NCBI GenBank assembly: GCA_012064415.1
Contig: SSNU01000275.1
Location: forward strand, 38,980 to 102,979
DNA from: Gyrodactylus bullatarudis
Lineage: Eukaryota; Platyhelminthes; Monogenea; Gyrodactylidea; Gyrodactylidae
Direction of reading: 5' to 3'
DNA: 64,000 bases
Position numbers and translations under genes: made by a program. Under the pieces are notes generated by a model, which had not been told where the DNA came from, made no database searches, and was given only the letters and a program-made list of their open reading frames with translations. Shown piece by piece: positions 12,401 to 27,400 of this stretch; positions within the stretch are counted from its first letter, which is position 1; every line of letters starts with the position of its first letter.

Positions 12401-15400
12401 ACTGGTGATCGTGTCATGCAGTCAGAGATGTAGCCATTACCGGTAGCAATTTTACCATTAATTTCAATGTCTTCATCGTGGACGGTGGACCCCATGGGTG
12501 ATGTACTGATGGAGGAGTACTTATCAATATCTGATTTAGCTTCACCCAAATGATTCTCTTGAACCTGAAGCAGAGAAGTTGGATATGGAAGTCGTTGAGC
12601 ATCCCCAATAATACCGCTGTCTTGTTGAGGAAGCTTATCGAAAATCTTGACACCTTCCAGTTGATTTGTGGGTATTGGCTGGCCATTTGTTTTTGCTAAA
12701 ATTCCTGCATTTAGTGAGTCAACAGAGAGGCCAGGATCTACTGCCATCCAAGCACTCTTTGCATTTGTACTCAACATTTCAGCAACTGTTCGCTGGGGAT
12801 TCTGTTGAAGTTTACTAAGTTCCTCTTCAATTCTTTTACGATCAGCATCGTATCCATTAGCGAGAGCTTTTGCCTGAGACATCATAAGATGTGATGGAGG
12901 TTCTGGGCGAGAGTTTTCCTAAATAAAATTAAGTAATTTATACTTATAATCATCTCTCAATTTGAATTAAGATCTTACAAATACAATTGTAATATATTTC
13001 AATAGAGGAAGAAAATTGGAATAAAATTTATAAAAACAAAATAACAATTTCATATGAATAAAATTTGAATGAGTTGAAAATTGTTTTATGGACTATGGAG
13101 GAGCGTCAAATGTTTGCTCACATAGAAATTAAAGCATTATTTTGTTAATGCTTTTATAAAGCGAACTAGATTCAAATGTTGAGTAAAGCCTTTGACTTGA
13201 GAGGCATGCGAGTCATTTATTTATTTGAAAAAAGAAACTCAATAGAATATACTCATTATTCATGCGTAAGAAAATATAAATAAATACAAGAATATCTCGA
13301 GATAGAAAATAAGTCTAAAGTACAGTAAAGACTCTTCATTTAGATAATCACATTGTGTGCAAGTTAATTAATTTATTCATTTAAATTCCCAATTAGTAAT
13401 GAATTACTCTCTTAAAATTAGATAAATAGGTGGATGAAAAACAGAAAAGTTGAAATATTATTATTAGAGAAAGGAAAAATACATTTATTTATAGGAATAT
13501 GGACTCATATATATATGCGTAGATATTTATAGATAACTTTTTTTGGTAGATAAGTACACTTTAATGCATGTAAAACTTACGAGTGTAGAGATAACCCTAG
13601 TTTTTCTGGTCAGAGTGGCATTCTAAGAATATTTTGTTATTTTAATTTTACTATTGGGTAAAGTGACATAAATTTCGGAATAAATTTAATTTATCTTAGA
13701 GTCTAGTTTTTAGGATCAAGACAAACCTTTGAATTGGATTTTCCATTCTTTTCAGGTTCCTTCTTGGCTGGATTGGCATTTTCACGATTTTGGTTCTTAA
13801 TCTTTTCAAATTGTTCCTTGAATTCATTACGAATATCATTTTGTTGGTGATTAACAAAGTCATGCATTGGCGCTTGTTTTTGTTGTAGTTTATGAGAGTT
13901 TGACTGATAGCCAACCTTTGATAAGGCATTGAATTGGGTTGAAAGACGTTTTTCTTCGAGTAAGTTGTAGGTTAACTGGCGACTTAAATGATCTTGGGTA
14001 ACGAATTCGTGCTGGAAAAAATAATATTTTCTTTGAGTATTTGCATCTTCAATTAAATCTAATGATCATTTCATATCATGATTTCGTCTTGAATGAAATT
14101 TTGTCTTACACTTTATAAGAATAGGTTAAATCCAATTGTTTTAAAACAAAAAATTCCCGCTATACTTTTATTTCGTCAAACATTTTAGAATAGACTCACT
14201 TTGAGTAGAACGTTTGCTGATGGACGTCGCTTTTCATTCTTTGTTAGAGAACACTTTAGGAAGGAGTGAAACTTTGGCGACCTACACTCAGAGAATAATA
14301 AAAAATTAGTAAAAAGTACAGAAAATAGAAAATTTGTATTAAATCATTGAAATATGAAGAGGAATTGATTGAAATTGAAATTTTGAAATTTTAGTCCAAT
14401 ACAAAAAATGAAAATAATGGAGAAAAGTTTTGAACTAAATCAATGTATGCGAGCAAAATTATGTTCGGGCGTTAACGTTTTGATAAATAACAAAAAATTG
14501 GAAGAGTCTACGTTTATGTGTGTAAATATTCATGAATAATCTCTGATGTAAAATCAATGAATGATTTTGTAAAGAAATACCACTTTGACTAAAATAATAC
14601 ATACATTTAGATTTGGAAAAAGGAGAGATCGATCGAAGCACATAAAAGCACATGAAAAAATATGACTATGGAGAGCTGGCTAGTGTAAGTTTAAAAAATG
14701 GATTTGATTTGAAGAGTAAACAAATTAGTTACACGAGTTTATTCAAATTATTCCACGCGTAAGAAAACAAAAATAAGATTTTAACTTTTCGAGTTTATTA
14801 TATGGGAAAGAATTACCAATTCAGATTTATAGAGAACTCTTCTGAAATTTATTTCGATTTAGCAAAAAAATTTAGTATTTAATTTAACTTAAATATAGGG
14901 TAGAAAGATATTGATAAAAAAACAGGTCTATTTATCATTTTACTAAAAAAATCTCACAAGTCAAATCTCTTATTCCTCAAAAATCAATAAGGTAGTTACA
15001 AGTCTGAAAAGATCTGACTCGAGATGGTTTAATTTATGAAGTGATCAAAAGACAAGAAAGCCTTATTGTGATCCTGAAAATCAACTTTTGATCACTCGCT
15101 CACTTTGAAATCAATGAAAATTTTTAGATCAAAGTTCGAAAAATGGGATGTTGGCGTTAAATCGAAATTTGAAAAATGACCATATTTTTCATTAAAAATA
15201 TTTTTTCTTCAACTCGTAAAAGTGGGAAACATGAGTGATATTCCAAAAAATCTTTAACATATTCGAATTTTTGATGAAAAAATCGAGATTTTCGTAAAAA
15301 TTGTAGATTCCCAACTTCATATCAACCAACTTAATATTAGTAGAAAACTTGTTCACTTCTTCGTGAGTCTATTACCATTATTTGGGTCGCTAACCTGTAT

Positions 15401-18400
15401 ATAAATATCTTCGAGGAAATCAGGCAAATTGTGTCTTTTAATGATAATTCTCAATTTTTCTCCAACCAGTATCGGGAACTGCAATTCTTCTATTTTTATT
15501 TTCAAACATTCTCAGGTTGCTAGTTAGAGTGATCGAAATTTTTTTGGTGAATATCAGTTCTCTTTGGGCCTTACTCCTACTTGAGAAATGCATTATATGC
15601 TGTAGGGAATTTGTAAGATTACTCCTTTTATAGGGAGAAATCTCAAGATAATTCCTCATTCACCCTCAAGTATCAGGAAAAGTATCGATCCAATGGGAAA
15701 TTATAGACTGTAGTTTTATTGATTTTGAATTTAATCAAGAGTTGGTCAGAATTTAGCCGAGGGGATGTTTCTGTTCATGATGAGGAAAAATTATGCAGAA
15801 AAAATTATGGATGGAAGAACAACTTTAGCTTGAAAATTCTATTTTGTAACTTTGAGCTAATTTATTTTTGTATTTTTCCAGTACAGTATTAATAAAAATC
15901 TTTGTAAAATTATAAATCAGTTTTCCAAAGATTAATCTATTAACCCTATTCAGACTCAATTTTATTCTATTGAGATAGATGATAAGATAAGAATCTCCAA
16001 ATTGATCTTGTATTCAAAAAGAGTGAAAATGAATTTCGATATTGTTGTGTCCGCGGACCTATCTCTGGGAGATCTTTTAGAGCGAGTCTTTCTTGGGCAT
16101 GAGCTATAATCGACCTTTATTTCGCATTTAAACAAAACATTAAAAAAGACATTTATAAAGGAGTAATTTAGAAATTTAATAAAAATAAATCAGATAAAAC
16201 AACTCTCTTCAACAGATATGAAAATTAATGAAGATCTACCTTCTATCTACGAAGAGCCTCAAAAATTACTATCTATGGTTTTTTGATACTTTATCGTGAA
16301 TTCACCCATCATAAACAAATGAGAATGTAATTGAGGACAATTCTTCAATCCCCATTAGAGAGAGAATTCAGTCAGTGTTTCTAATTCTCAAAAAACATTG
16401 ACAATAATTAGTAGTATTAAATTATTACTATTAATATAGTCTACAAAAATAATAAAAATTGGAGTGTTTAGAGAGTGCAAAGATGTACACATAAATTTAC
16501 AATCTATCTATCTATTTATATGTATGAATATATGAAGTACAAAAAATGTTTACAAACAAATTTGGGAAGAATACCCTCATATTATTATTCTTTGTTCATT
16601 GAGATCGAGGGAGAGAGTAAAGTGGAACTTTGCCCTCAACAACAAAGTACAATGAATCACATTTTGTGATATTTTAGATGGGATGGGATTATTATAAATA
16701 TATAAGGATAGAGTGAGGGAATACGTTGAACTGGGTACTTGTCAAAGTCTTGGATTAACTGATGATAATGATAATGAAACGTAGAAATAATGACAGTAGG
16801 ATAATAAGGGACTAATTTAGAGATTTTAATGGAATCTTTGCTATTTCTCAGTGCAAATATACAGTGATTGAGATCATAATAAAAGGATCAATTCGTTTAG
16901 ATTCGAAATATAGAGTTTTATACTTGATATAAATGTTACAGTGTGTTCTGTGACTTAGTGTGTATACAAAACACCCTAGTGTGTTTAGATATAATGATTA
17001 GAGCTATCAAAAAATAGCAATTTAAGCATCAAAATATCATACTCACAAGTAGTTTTTATTATCAGAAAGGGTGAAATGTTTGATACATAATTTAGAGTTC
17101 ATATTGTTCCTAACAATAGAAGTTAGGATAGGTGCATAGTTTAGTCTATGGCTGTCTTAATAGACAGAACTCTATCTCTAAATTAGAGACTCTTATGGAA
17201 AGCTTATCTTGAATTAGAATATATTGTACATGCAGAGCTGTAGTATTGTTACAGTGTAACAACTAATCTCCAGGGTGATATGTATTTTTCAAGTTGTGAG
17301 TAGCAAGCCTCGACGTCTCTTTTTGGTTTGAGTAAGGATTATTCTGTTTTCATGTCTATGGAAATTCTGCGCTAAGATACTTAAGAAATTAGGTACAAAG
17401 ATGTATGGCACGCGAAAAACTATAGCAAAGTTTCTTGAATCCGAGCCAAGATTTTTCAATGGGATTTTCTACTGTAACTAATACAGACTTTTGAATGAAA
17501 AGAAGTACAACCTCAGGTCTATTATTAACATAAGATATATTTTCTATACATTGTTTGAATTCTTCTAAAGAGCCCTTTTCTATTGATTCTGACCCAGGCT
17601 AGAAATCGATAATTTGTAAAATTCATCTCTACTAGTTATGCAACAGGATATAAATTCCATTTCCGACAAATATGCAAAACTAACATGCACTTTAGATTAG
17701 ATAGATTTCTGATATAAATCAATTTGTACATCATCATTAACTATGAAAAGTAAATTACTTTTTATTTACAATTTATTTCTAGTACAGTACACTTTAGGGG
17801 AATACTATCAGAGGAATGGGGGTAGAGCCAAAGACGAGGGGAAGGGGCAGTATGAAGAAAGCATTGTTTTTACATTTTGACATCTCAATTTGAGATATAA
17901 AAGATAATTCTTTCGATCGTTAACAATAAAAGTTTTGACGAAAAAAGCACTAGGTCAAACAAACCATAAAGTGTTTCACTATTTTTATAAACGTAACATG
18001 TCGTATGTATTAAACATTGTATGATGCTTTTGAAAATTCAAGGACTTTATCTATGACACTTTGCATTAAATTGCACCTTAATAAAACATTTTCAGAAGTC
18101 AATTTATAAATCAGGCTTATATTTGGCAATAAAGCAAATAAAGTAAAATTTAACAGCAAGATGGTTAAATAATCCTCTGATTGGTTCAATTCAAATTCTA
18201 CATTACATGGAGAACGCAACGAATTACAATGCTCAATGATGTTTTTTATTAAAAATCAATGTAACATGTTAATGAACTTGTTCTGATAAGTTGAAGAATT
18301 ATGGTTTAAGCAGAAAAATTTGTTTCTTGAAAAAAATTTACTTTACTCTCGATATACAAATTCATTCAGCTTTAAATCAAAAAAGTACAAATTTTATGAA

Positions 18401-21400
18401 TTGCGTGTAACAAATACAGAGAGAGAGGAATATATGAAATATTTTCCCTCTTGTAAAAATACGAATAAAAAAAAGGTAAAAAAGAGATGAGGTTTCCTAA
18501 AAACATCTGAACAAATCAATTATGTATTGCATATTCTTTTCGGATTTTTCTTGTGCACCCTAACAGGGCTGAAAGATTATGAGGCCACCTGTTTAAACAA
18601 GCAAGGTTGTTGTTACACTCAAAGTTTTCCCAAATCCATATGGGGATTTTTGAAGTTCAAACTTTGAACAAGAAGTATACAACTGTCAATAGATTTAAAA
18701 GGCATCAATGTTTTAACTAAAAATGATAATACTAAAATACATCAATTTACTTCATTTATTATGCAGTATAATGTAAGTTGAGGATTTATTTCTTTTGCCA
18801 GAACCTCAATATATTTTTCTCCTGATAGTTGGGATCATGAATATTTTTAATTAAATGATCCCCTGAGTTGTTGGAATAAAAATTTCAATTCATCTGTATT
18901 TGAATTTTCCAATAATCGAGAGTGAAAATGAATAAAGATTTGAAAGTTTAATTTTTTCTTGAAAATAACGATTTTCTCTAAGCTTCTTTGGCCAACTTTA
19001 AAATTCTTATCGAATGTTGATACGAAATGTCGGAATCTAATCGCGTCAATTCTTTCAAATCAATAAAAAGTTTGAGATCAAAGATTGAAAAAATGTCTTT
19101 TTTTAATTCAAAAATTGACTCAATTTTGGCCAGATTGAATTTTTTTTATTTTAACATTTTATCTGCTCATTTCATCATGGAATTGAGAGAAAATATTGAG
19201 TTTTTTGCAAAATTGTAAACTCTCATCATCATCATTCTACAGCAATTTGTCTAAATTATTCAATTCTTTACGTAACATGGCCTGTATTACTTTTTACAAT
19301 TAACTTGGAAAATAACCAAAATTCAGTCAATATGCTGTCTGATTGAAAATCTCTTCTTAAAAGTTTTTTGACAGATTCATCTCAATTATAGAGAGAAAAG
19401 GAGGGAGTGATAAACTTGAATAGAAACTGCTTTTGACGAAAACAAAAAAGTAACACTTTCACATGATATTTACGGTATTAAAATCAATTGAATAAAGAAT
19501 CCAAAGATATATATCCCAGCCAGAGCAAGTATAGATTACACACTCGTGGATATTTCCGTATGCATGCAGACTCTGTACAGAGTGAAGGTAATGATTAATC
19601 TCAGATGAGTAAGCTAGCGTATCAGTTCTTTCTTCAATACACACTCTTTAGTAGATACTAATATACTTGGGAATGTTGTATAACTGTTGGAGATGCACAT
19701 TTCTTTGCAATAAATAAAAGAGATAGCGATGAATTCCTCAGAGAATAAATATACTTTTGTTCTTTTATATTTTTAATATACAGTACATTCATATACAGAT
19801 ATATAGATGAATAGAAAGATGTGGAGAGACCATAAACTATCTGGATAATAATGGTTTCATGGAAGAATGAGTCATGTACTTTATAGGCAGAATGAATTCT
19901 CTAACACTGAAAAGTTTAACTATAGATGAGATGAGTATTCCAGTAATGGTAATCGAAATGTTTAATCCCATGGTTCAGTAGTTGGAGATAGATCGAAATA
20001 AATTATTCTATCATCACTCAAGTCAACATTGGTATTCTCAGTCATTGGTCATACAAACCTTTCGACAGTGATTGTCTTCACACGCCTTCTTCAGTGGTAC
20101 GACAAGCTCATCAAACATAAAATAGTATTTCATTAAAAATTAGAAAAAAACTAGGGGTCAATAAATTGTGGTATACCCCTCAGTTTTATAAGTCAAGAAA
20201 AAAAATTCAGAAAATTTTTGTTACAACAATTTTTTTCATCTAAATTTCTTAACAAACTTCGCTAATTACTGGTTTACTTTATTAATTAACCTTCCTATAC
20301 TTTAATGTGAGGAAACCAGGTGAAATACATGGGTGTGTGTGATGGTATGAAATTAACTTATATGCCTTAGAATACACACCATATTATTCTATTACTCTTG
20401 TAACTCTACCCTTGATTTTTCATTCTACTATTCATGAAACTCTCTTGACTGTATATCAAAAATTATGTAATTATTCTTATATCAGAATAAATATTTCAAA
20501 AGTTTTTATGGGCCTATGGATGAGATACTTAAAGTTTGATCTCGACTCAATGTAGACATGAGTATTGAATGTTGACAGAAATCTGCTGATGTATTTTTGT
20601 TTGTCGTGAAATGTCGCAAGCTGTCTAGTGATGTTTCGTGTAAAATCCATAGATATGTCTAACCGACTTGTACTATTTCACTAAATTGAAGGAAGAAATC
20701 ATCTCTAAAAGACTTGTGTGTGTGTTGTGGATGAAAAAAGTTGCTAAAATTTTTCTACATTCTTCAGAGATGTACGCAAACTTTTATGTCTGATATAAAC
20801 ACATTTTTCCATGTCTATCTTGAGAGAAAATTTTATCACATGCCTTGGTGTATATAATGGATAATTTTCCATTCTAGTGAATTTAACCAACATCAATAAA
20901 ATATATATATGATAGAGGGATATTCTAGACATGACTATTGTCAACAATTTATTCTACCTCCATTTTTATATTTTAGCAGACTTTTGAAACGATAGTAATT
21001 TCACATTTATTAATTTTTCAAAAAAACATATTTAGGATAATTAACCAATTGAACAAATTTGAAAATTAAGGAAATTGTATAACTTTGTTTACCAGAGTTG
21101 TTTATAAATGTCTGAAAACAGTGATAAAAACAGATTCTCGTTCATATGGTTAAACTGATGACTACAAATAGCTTGATAATTAATATGATTTACATGGAAA
21201 TGTAATAACCATTGAAACTTGTAGCCAAGGATTTTTAAACATATCTTCAGGTGTATGCCAAAAATGAATACATTAAAATCCATACATTGTATATTTTTAT
21301 ATGTTGGGTATTAAACAGATGTACAATATATATTTCCAGACATTTTAGTGGTTATTATACACTGTATAATAATAAAGAATAATTATAAACAATGGATAAA

Positions 21401-24400
21401 AATGGTAATCAATATACAGTACAGTAACCAATTGAAGATAGCAATTCTAACCAATGTAAAAGTATCCCTTATCGATAAGTGCTACTGTAACCATTGTTTC
21501 ATTGTATTCATATTGTATGGTGAAAGAAAATTTTATTCCAATGATAAATCAGGTTTACTCTTGTAGATTGATATCTCATATCCACTAAGCTTCAAAGATT
21601 TTTGAATCAAAAAATGACCCTTAAACTTGGAATAATCACGCTTAAATAACTGTAGATTTGTAATAAGCGTCTTAACAAACCATATGAAAGAAAATTCTCT
21701 GGGACTTTAGAGGTTAAGAACCTACTGATAGAGAACATCTTTACTTCAAAGAATAAATTTAATTATATTCAATGAATATAATTAAATTGTAATCATTGTA
21801 TAAATACTCACCAGATATCCTTGCGTTGTAATACTGGAGATTTGTAATGGCGACTAGCAAGAATTCGAAGGGCCCTGAGAAAAAAAGGAATGATTTAATG
21901 AGTTTAAAATAAATTTTGTTGATTGAGAAATATTGACAAAAAATGTTTGTTTAGAAGTAAAGAAACAACAGTTCATAAATCAGGTGACTCTGGAACAATG
22001 AAAGTCTATGAGAAATGGTAATTTAGCCTAATTTAGGTACAAGAGAGAAAAACTTTTTAATCACGAGCCAAAAATTTTTTCGTGCATGTTTTTTTCATAT
22101 TACAAGCCATCCAACATTTTTCCTAATAAAGACTTGAGTGATTCAAAAAATAACAGAAATTATCCGATTTTAACGATAAAAATAATCTACACATGATGGA
22201 TTCAGGGAGAGCTGTAAAAGCCAGAAATAGAATGATGTTGAAAATTATACTCTCGGTAAATAAATTATAATATATAAATTGGTTTTCCAAAAATTTATTA
22301 AAACGCATTAAAATTTTCAAGAGGATGAGGATATATAACAAAGGGATTTCAAATAACAATGGTTAGGTATCAGAATTGTTCCCATCCGAAAAGTCATACA
22401 GATTTTTCGAAAAAGTAAATTTTATCAATTATCGGTGATTTCTCGATATGTGTTTTTAAAAAAATAGAGATTTGTCAAAGAAAAAATTTTACTGAAGCAT
22501 AATTTTCGAAAATTGTTTTACGCTTTTGATACTTTAAGGACTACTGTATCCTAATTGTGGCAGATTTCTTTCCTACGAGGTGCTTAAATTGGCATAAAAT
22601 TGAGTTGAAGCTGAAGATTTTCGAAATAAATAGGTAAAATTTCTACTTTGACTTTGAATAGCTCAAAAACTAAAAAAGTCAAGGAAAAGTTTTCTTCTAC
22701 TCTGTTTTAGGAATTTTATCCTGAACAAGATGATGTCATTTCTGTCTTTCTATCTCATTCATGTTTTTCTCTATTGAAAGGTAAAGCACTGCAAGATGGG
22801 TTTTCAGTTTTTACCTAGAAAAAGAACGAATGAATCAGATCATCAACAGATATACAGATATGTAGATGATATTTCATGGTTCTCTACGGAGAAATATACA
22901 CATAACGAATTCAAATTCGGGTAAGTATCTACATTTCGAAAGCTTGTGTCCGAAAAGTTAAAAATCAGGTTTAATCATCGGTCTAATCAAGAGAACCAAG
23001 AGAATCGTCATGTCAGACTAACATTCAAAGAAGATGGACATTGCCATGAATTAAGAACAAGGCTGAACACACTTGTAAATGAAAATTATGATGGCATACA
23101 ATTGAAGGTAGTATTCAAAACCGAAAGTTTGATCAAATTTCAACTTAAAGACGGGCTAGAACCAAAATAACGATCAAATCTGATTTTCTGCTTTGAAGCC
23201 ACCTGTGGCGCTAAATACGTTGGAAGGACCAAAAGAAGACTTGCAATAAAAATCCATGAGCATCTCAAAAAGAATAGTTCTTCAAGCAAAAAAATGAAGA
23301 AAATTTCAAAATCTTATTCAAATGCCCAAACGACAACCTAACAGGAGTTAAAATAAGAGAAAAGTTCTTGATAATGAGAGAGGGCCCAAACCTATGCACC
23401 CAAAAGAACCACCTTCAAGACTTGCTGTTACCTTGGCCCAATTGATTTTTAATTTTTCTTCTCTTTACTTAAAAAAATCAAGTTTTTTGGTTTTTCATCA
23501 ATTGGAAGTTTTGTAAATAAATTTACTATATATTCATTAAAAGCTTTTTAAATAATATTTAATCAAATCAGGATTAGAGATTGATAAGACCTGGGGAAAT
23601 ATATGTACTAAGGGCACAGTCACACTAGAATTTATAAACTAATAGAGTCTTCTCTTCAGGCCTGAGTAAATCACCATGAATCAAACTGAACTATCTGTGT
23701 TTTAAATACAATTTTCACTCTTTTTGAGGTTTCTAATTCATGAGAAATATTGATAGATAAGAGAAAAAAAAGTCAAGGATAGAAAAGAATTTGTAATTTT
23801 GTGGAAATTCCAAAGAAACAGATTATTGTTGGATTTGTGAGAAAAATTTATTGATTTTCATGAATCATTGAAATGCATTCATGATTTTCTCAGTGGTAGT
23901 ACCCACCTCGTCCATATGAACAAGAATGAGAATCAATCAAATTTTTATCTCTACTTGAAAATCTGGTGCTTTTCGTTTTTTTTCACTTGGATAACATAAT
24001 TCAACATTCTACATATACATATTCCAGGGAGGAGAGAAAGAGAGACATTTTAAAGGAAGAAATTTCTTCTTTTGTCTGTCAGGAAGAGTAATTAAAATTA
24101 TGTTGTCTGAATATGATTTTCAATTCACTTGGATCGAAATTCATCGATCACAATTTCCAGACAACGAGAGAAAGAATGAGAAAATCTCTCTGGCCAAAGA
24201 TTGCTATTAATCTAGATGATTTTTTTCTTGAGCCTGTCCAAACAACTGAAAAACTCTATGAGTGAAATACCAAAGTTTTTTCCAAAACTAGATTGAATAT
24301 TAAAAATCGATTAAACTTTCTAGCTGAAGGCTGGAGTAGAAAATTGTAATAATTTAGAATTACGTGAGCATAATAATGTATTGATAACGGAAGGATTAAT

Positions 24401-27400
24401 AAAAAAAACAAGAAATTATGCACTTGAACAAAAAATTTATAGGAAAATGGATATGGTTCAGATAAGGAGTATATATATCCGTGGTTCTTTAATTTAATAT
24501 GACCGTATAAAAATAATTAATCATTTTTCTTCAAGGGTAGGTTAACATTTCTTTAAGGAGTAATAAAATAAAATAATTTTTCATTTAAGTAATGCTTATT
24601 AACTTCTGGATTATAAAGAGACAATTAATCGGCAAAAAAGCCACACAACTCTTTGCCTGTCAGCTATATATCCTAGTTAAGAAGCTATAAAAGTCTAAAA
24701 ATGAAAGAATTCTGTGTTCCATGGGCTATCAGCCAAGATTTAGGCTAGTATGAATTTGAAAATTTATTCTCAAGTTGTCTAGAAAAAACAGAAAGAAAGA
24801 GTGCAAGAATAGAAGAATAAGGTGGGGAGAAGGAATCTTGATGGACATTTATACGCGTCTTAACACTTGGCTATACATAGGAGTTATACGTTCAATCTTC
24901 CTACAGTCGGCCTGATATTCTTTTGCATGTTTTTTGCATTCAAGATCAACCTTGCACTAATAAATTAATCATTTTTCTCTTGTTTAAAAGGATTTTTATT
25001 GGAGCAGGACAAGTCGAGACATCTTGAGACATTACTTTTGAGACATGTGCTCTAATATAACTGTATACTAAGCTGGGGTGAAATTTTTTTTCTCCAAACA
25101 ACTCATGAGAGGACTTACTTTTCTGATAAATTTTAGCACTCAGATCATGTTTTGCATATTTTTAAAGCATGAAAATCATTCTCCATAATGTCATTGCCCA
25201 TTTTTCCCACAATATCCCACGGACAAGATAAAATATCAAAATTCACCATGAAGCTCCTCTTTGTGATAAGATTACAATTTTTGAAGATAATCTTCTATTT
25301 TATCATTTTTGAAGATTTAAAGAAATTCGATGCTGACAATCCAGATCATCTATTGCAACAGAAGAAAAGTTTAAACTTGAAAGTAGAGGTTAAGGGAAAC
25401 TCCAAGAAAAAGATAAATTATTCTAACCCTTTTATTATATGTTTTAGAAGAAAATAAAGGATCAAGATCAAAATAAAACCTTGATCTCGAATAAGTTGAG
25501 ATCACATTATTTCAAGTTATTCAAGCCTTATTCTACAGGACACGTGGGGGATATACAGGACTAACACTAGTTCAGGTCAGATTATTTAATTCTTATGCTT
25601 ATTTCTTGCATGTTATTTTTTCTGGACAAGCCACATGAGTGATAATTTTTAAAAGATTATAAATCAAGTATTTGAACTGACTTTTAATTATAATTTTAGG
25701 TTTGATTATCAAAGTAAATCTAAAAGAGAGTTTAAAAAGTGAGAAGAAAAACGGTTAAAAGATCCTATCAAGAAGGAAACAGAGAAATTTGAAATGTAAA
25801 TGTTTCTATTTTGAATAAAAAACAATGGAAAAATAGTGAAAAAATTTTTGAATTGAAAACACCCGATCAATATCAACCAGAAAAATAAATTTTATTTACA
25901 TTTTCACAGAAGCTATTCGAAATTTTTATCGTAGTTGTTTCTTATGGCAGAGAATTTTGATCAAAAAGTACATTGTACTTGTTACTCTTGGAATGATTTG
26001 AAAATTGACCTTGAGGAAGAATTTGAAAGAATTGGCGTAGATTTTGATTGGAGACTACAATGAAAAAGAAGTCTGGTGACTTTGAGACCTGGATTGTGAA
26101 AATAATAACAACTTTCATTAGATTATGATTTTACTTGCAACTAAAGAAAAAATATTATTTTTCCTCTGTATGAACCGTAGGAACTAGAGAGGGAAATGGT
26201 TTATCCCAAAAATAGATCAATAGTATAATAGCTTTTCAATTTTTTGACATTTTATAGAAAATTCTTTTCAACCTAAACCCCCCGCCCACCAAACGCCTGG
26301 TTCTACATTCAAGCTTGAAGAAAACATTCCATAAAATTTCATTTACCCATTAAATCAATGTATATAGGGAGAGGAAAAATTGACAATATTCCGCCTCCAA
26401 TCAAGTATCAATGGTTAAATAGTGATTTGAAGCAAAGTTTTGATTTTGAAAATACTTTTTATCCTTTTATATAAATGGGGTAGATATGAAGTTGGGAAAT
26501 CCAGATCATATCAACTTTTAACTCGTCTAGTTTTCACCGATTATGATATTGATGCATAAAATTTGGGCAAATGAAACAACTTTTCATTCTGCATCGGATG
26601 GAGTTATTTTTATTGATGTAGAACGAAAAAAATATATTTCGCTTATTAATAGAGCTAGATTAATGGAAAAAGGTTTAGAGGCAAGAGCATAGTGATATTA
26701 GCCAAAATACAAATTTTTATTATTTTATTGTGAAGTTCAAGCCTTATTTGGCGCTTCAGAACACATGAGGTTCTGAAAATATTTTTGAAAATTAATGGTC
26801 GTACTCATGAGAACTCAGGTAAAAATGTTTCGATCGATTATTTTTTAGGAAGTTTAGTGTATTTTCATAAAGAATTCGAAAATGATTTTTAGATATCCAG
26901 ATCATATGGTAATTTCTTAAATTCCAAATTTTTATGTATCCAAAAGTGGCAAAATGATCAGAAGAAGTTTTTTAAAGGATCCAAATTGGACAAGAAAGCC
27001 AAATATCCCCTTAAATTTTCAAAAAATTCACCATTTTTGAGGGAATTTGAATTACTAAAATTTCATTGATACGGTAAAGAAATAAATTCTTAGATCAGAT
27101 TCGTTATATTTGACTTTTATATAAGTTGGCTTTATATTTTTTTCTCTTTAATTAATTCGCCTTTTCGATTTCTATTTCATACATCCCGTCGAAACTTTTC
27201 AGTGTAAACTTTAGAGTCGATAATGTGATGTTATTTAGATTTGCGTAGTAATTGGGAATTTTCGACTTTAAATAATTGTCCTAGAGCAAATCTCACTAAA
27301 GGGTTCCTTGCTGAAAGAAGCAATTCAATTTTTTAGTAGTCCTAGTAATGAGAAATAAGGAAAATGCATTGCATTCAATTTAACCCATGCCTTGAGATGT

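Larger units (their letters stand above)
14282..21811 (-). other. Kinase intron 5 (7.5 kb)
   Basis: This giant intron splits the kinase-domain coding sequence between a 63-nt and an 82-nt exon. It contains one R2 repeat copy (15080-15320), a PLE-type hairpin near 20060-20100, and a fragment near 18165-18195 that matches the flank of the PLE at 54.5 kb ('aatcctctgattggttcaat'). Otherwise I see only AT-rich sequence and short, domain-free open frames. Confidence 0.6.

Noticed and set aside
11984..12433. 149-codon Ser/Asp/Glu-rich frame on the plus strand
   Set aside because: Mirror image of the acidic exon 8 of the kinase gene. The opposite strand of GAA/GAT/TCT repeats is open by composition.
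25188..25457. 89-codon plus-strand frame in kinase intron 4
   Set aside because: No recognisable family, splice partners or codon signal; probably chance.
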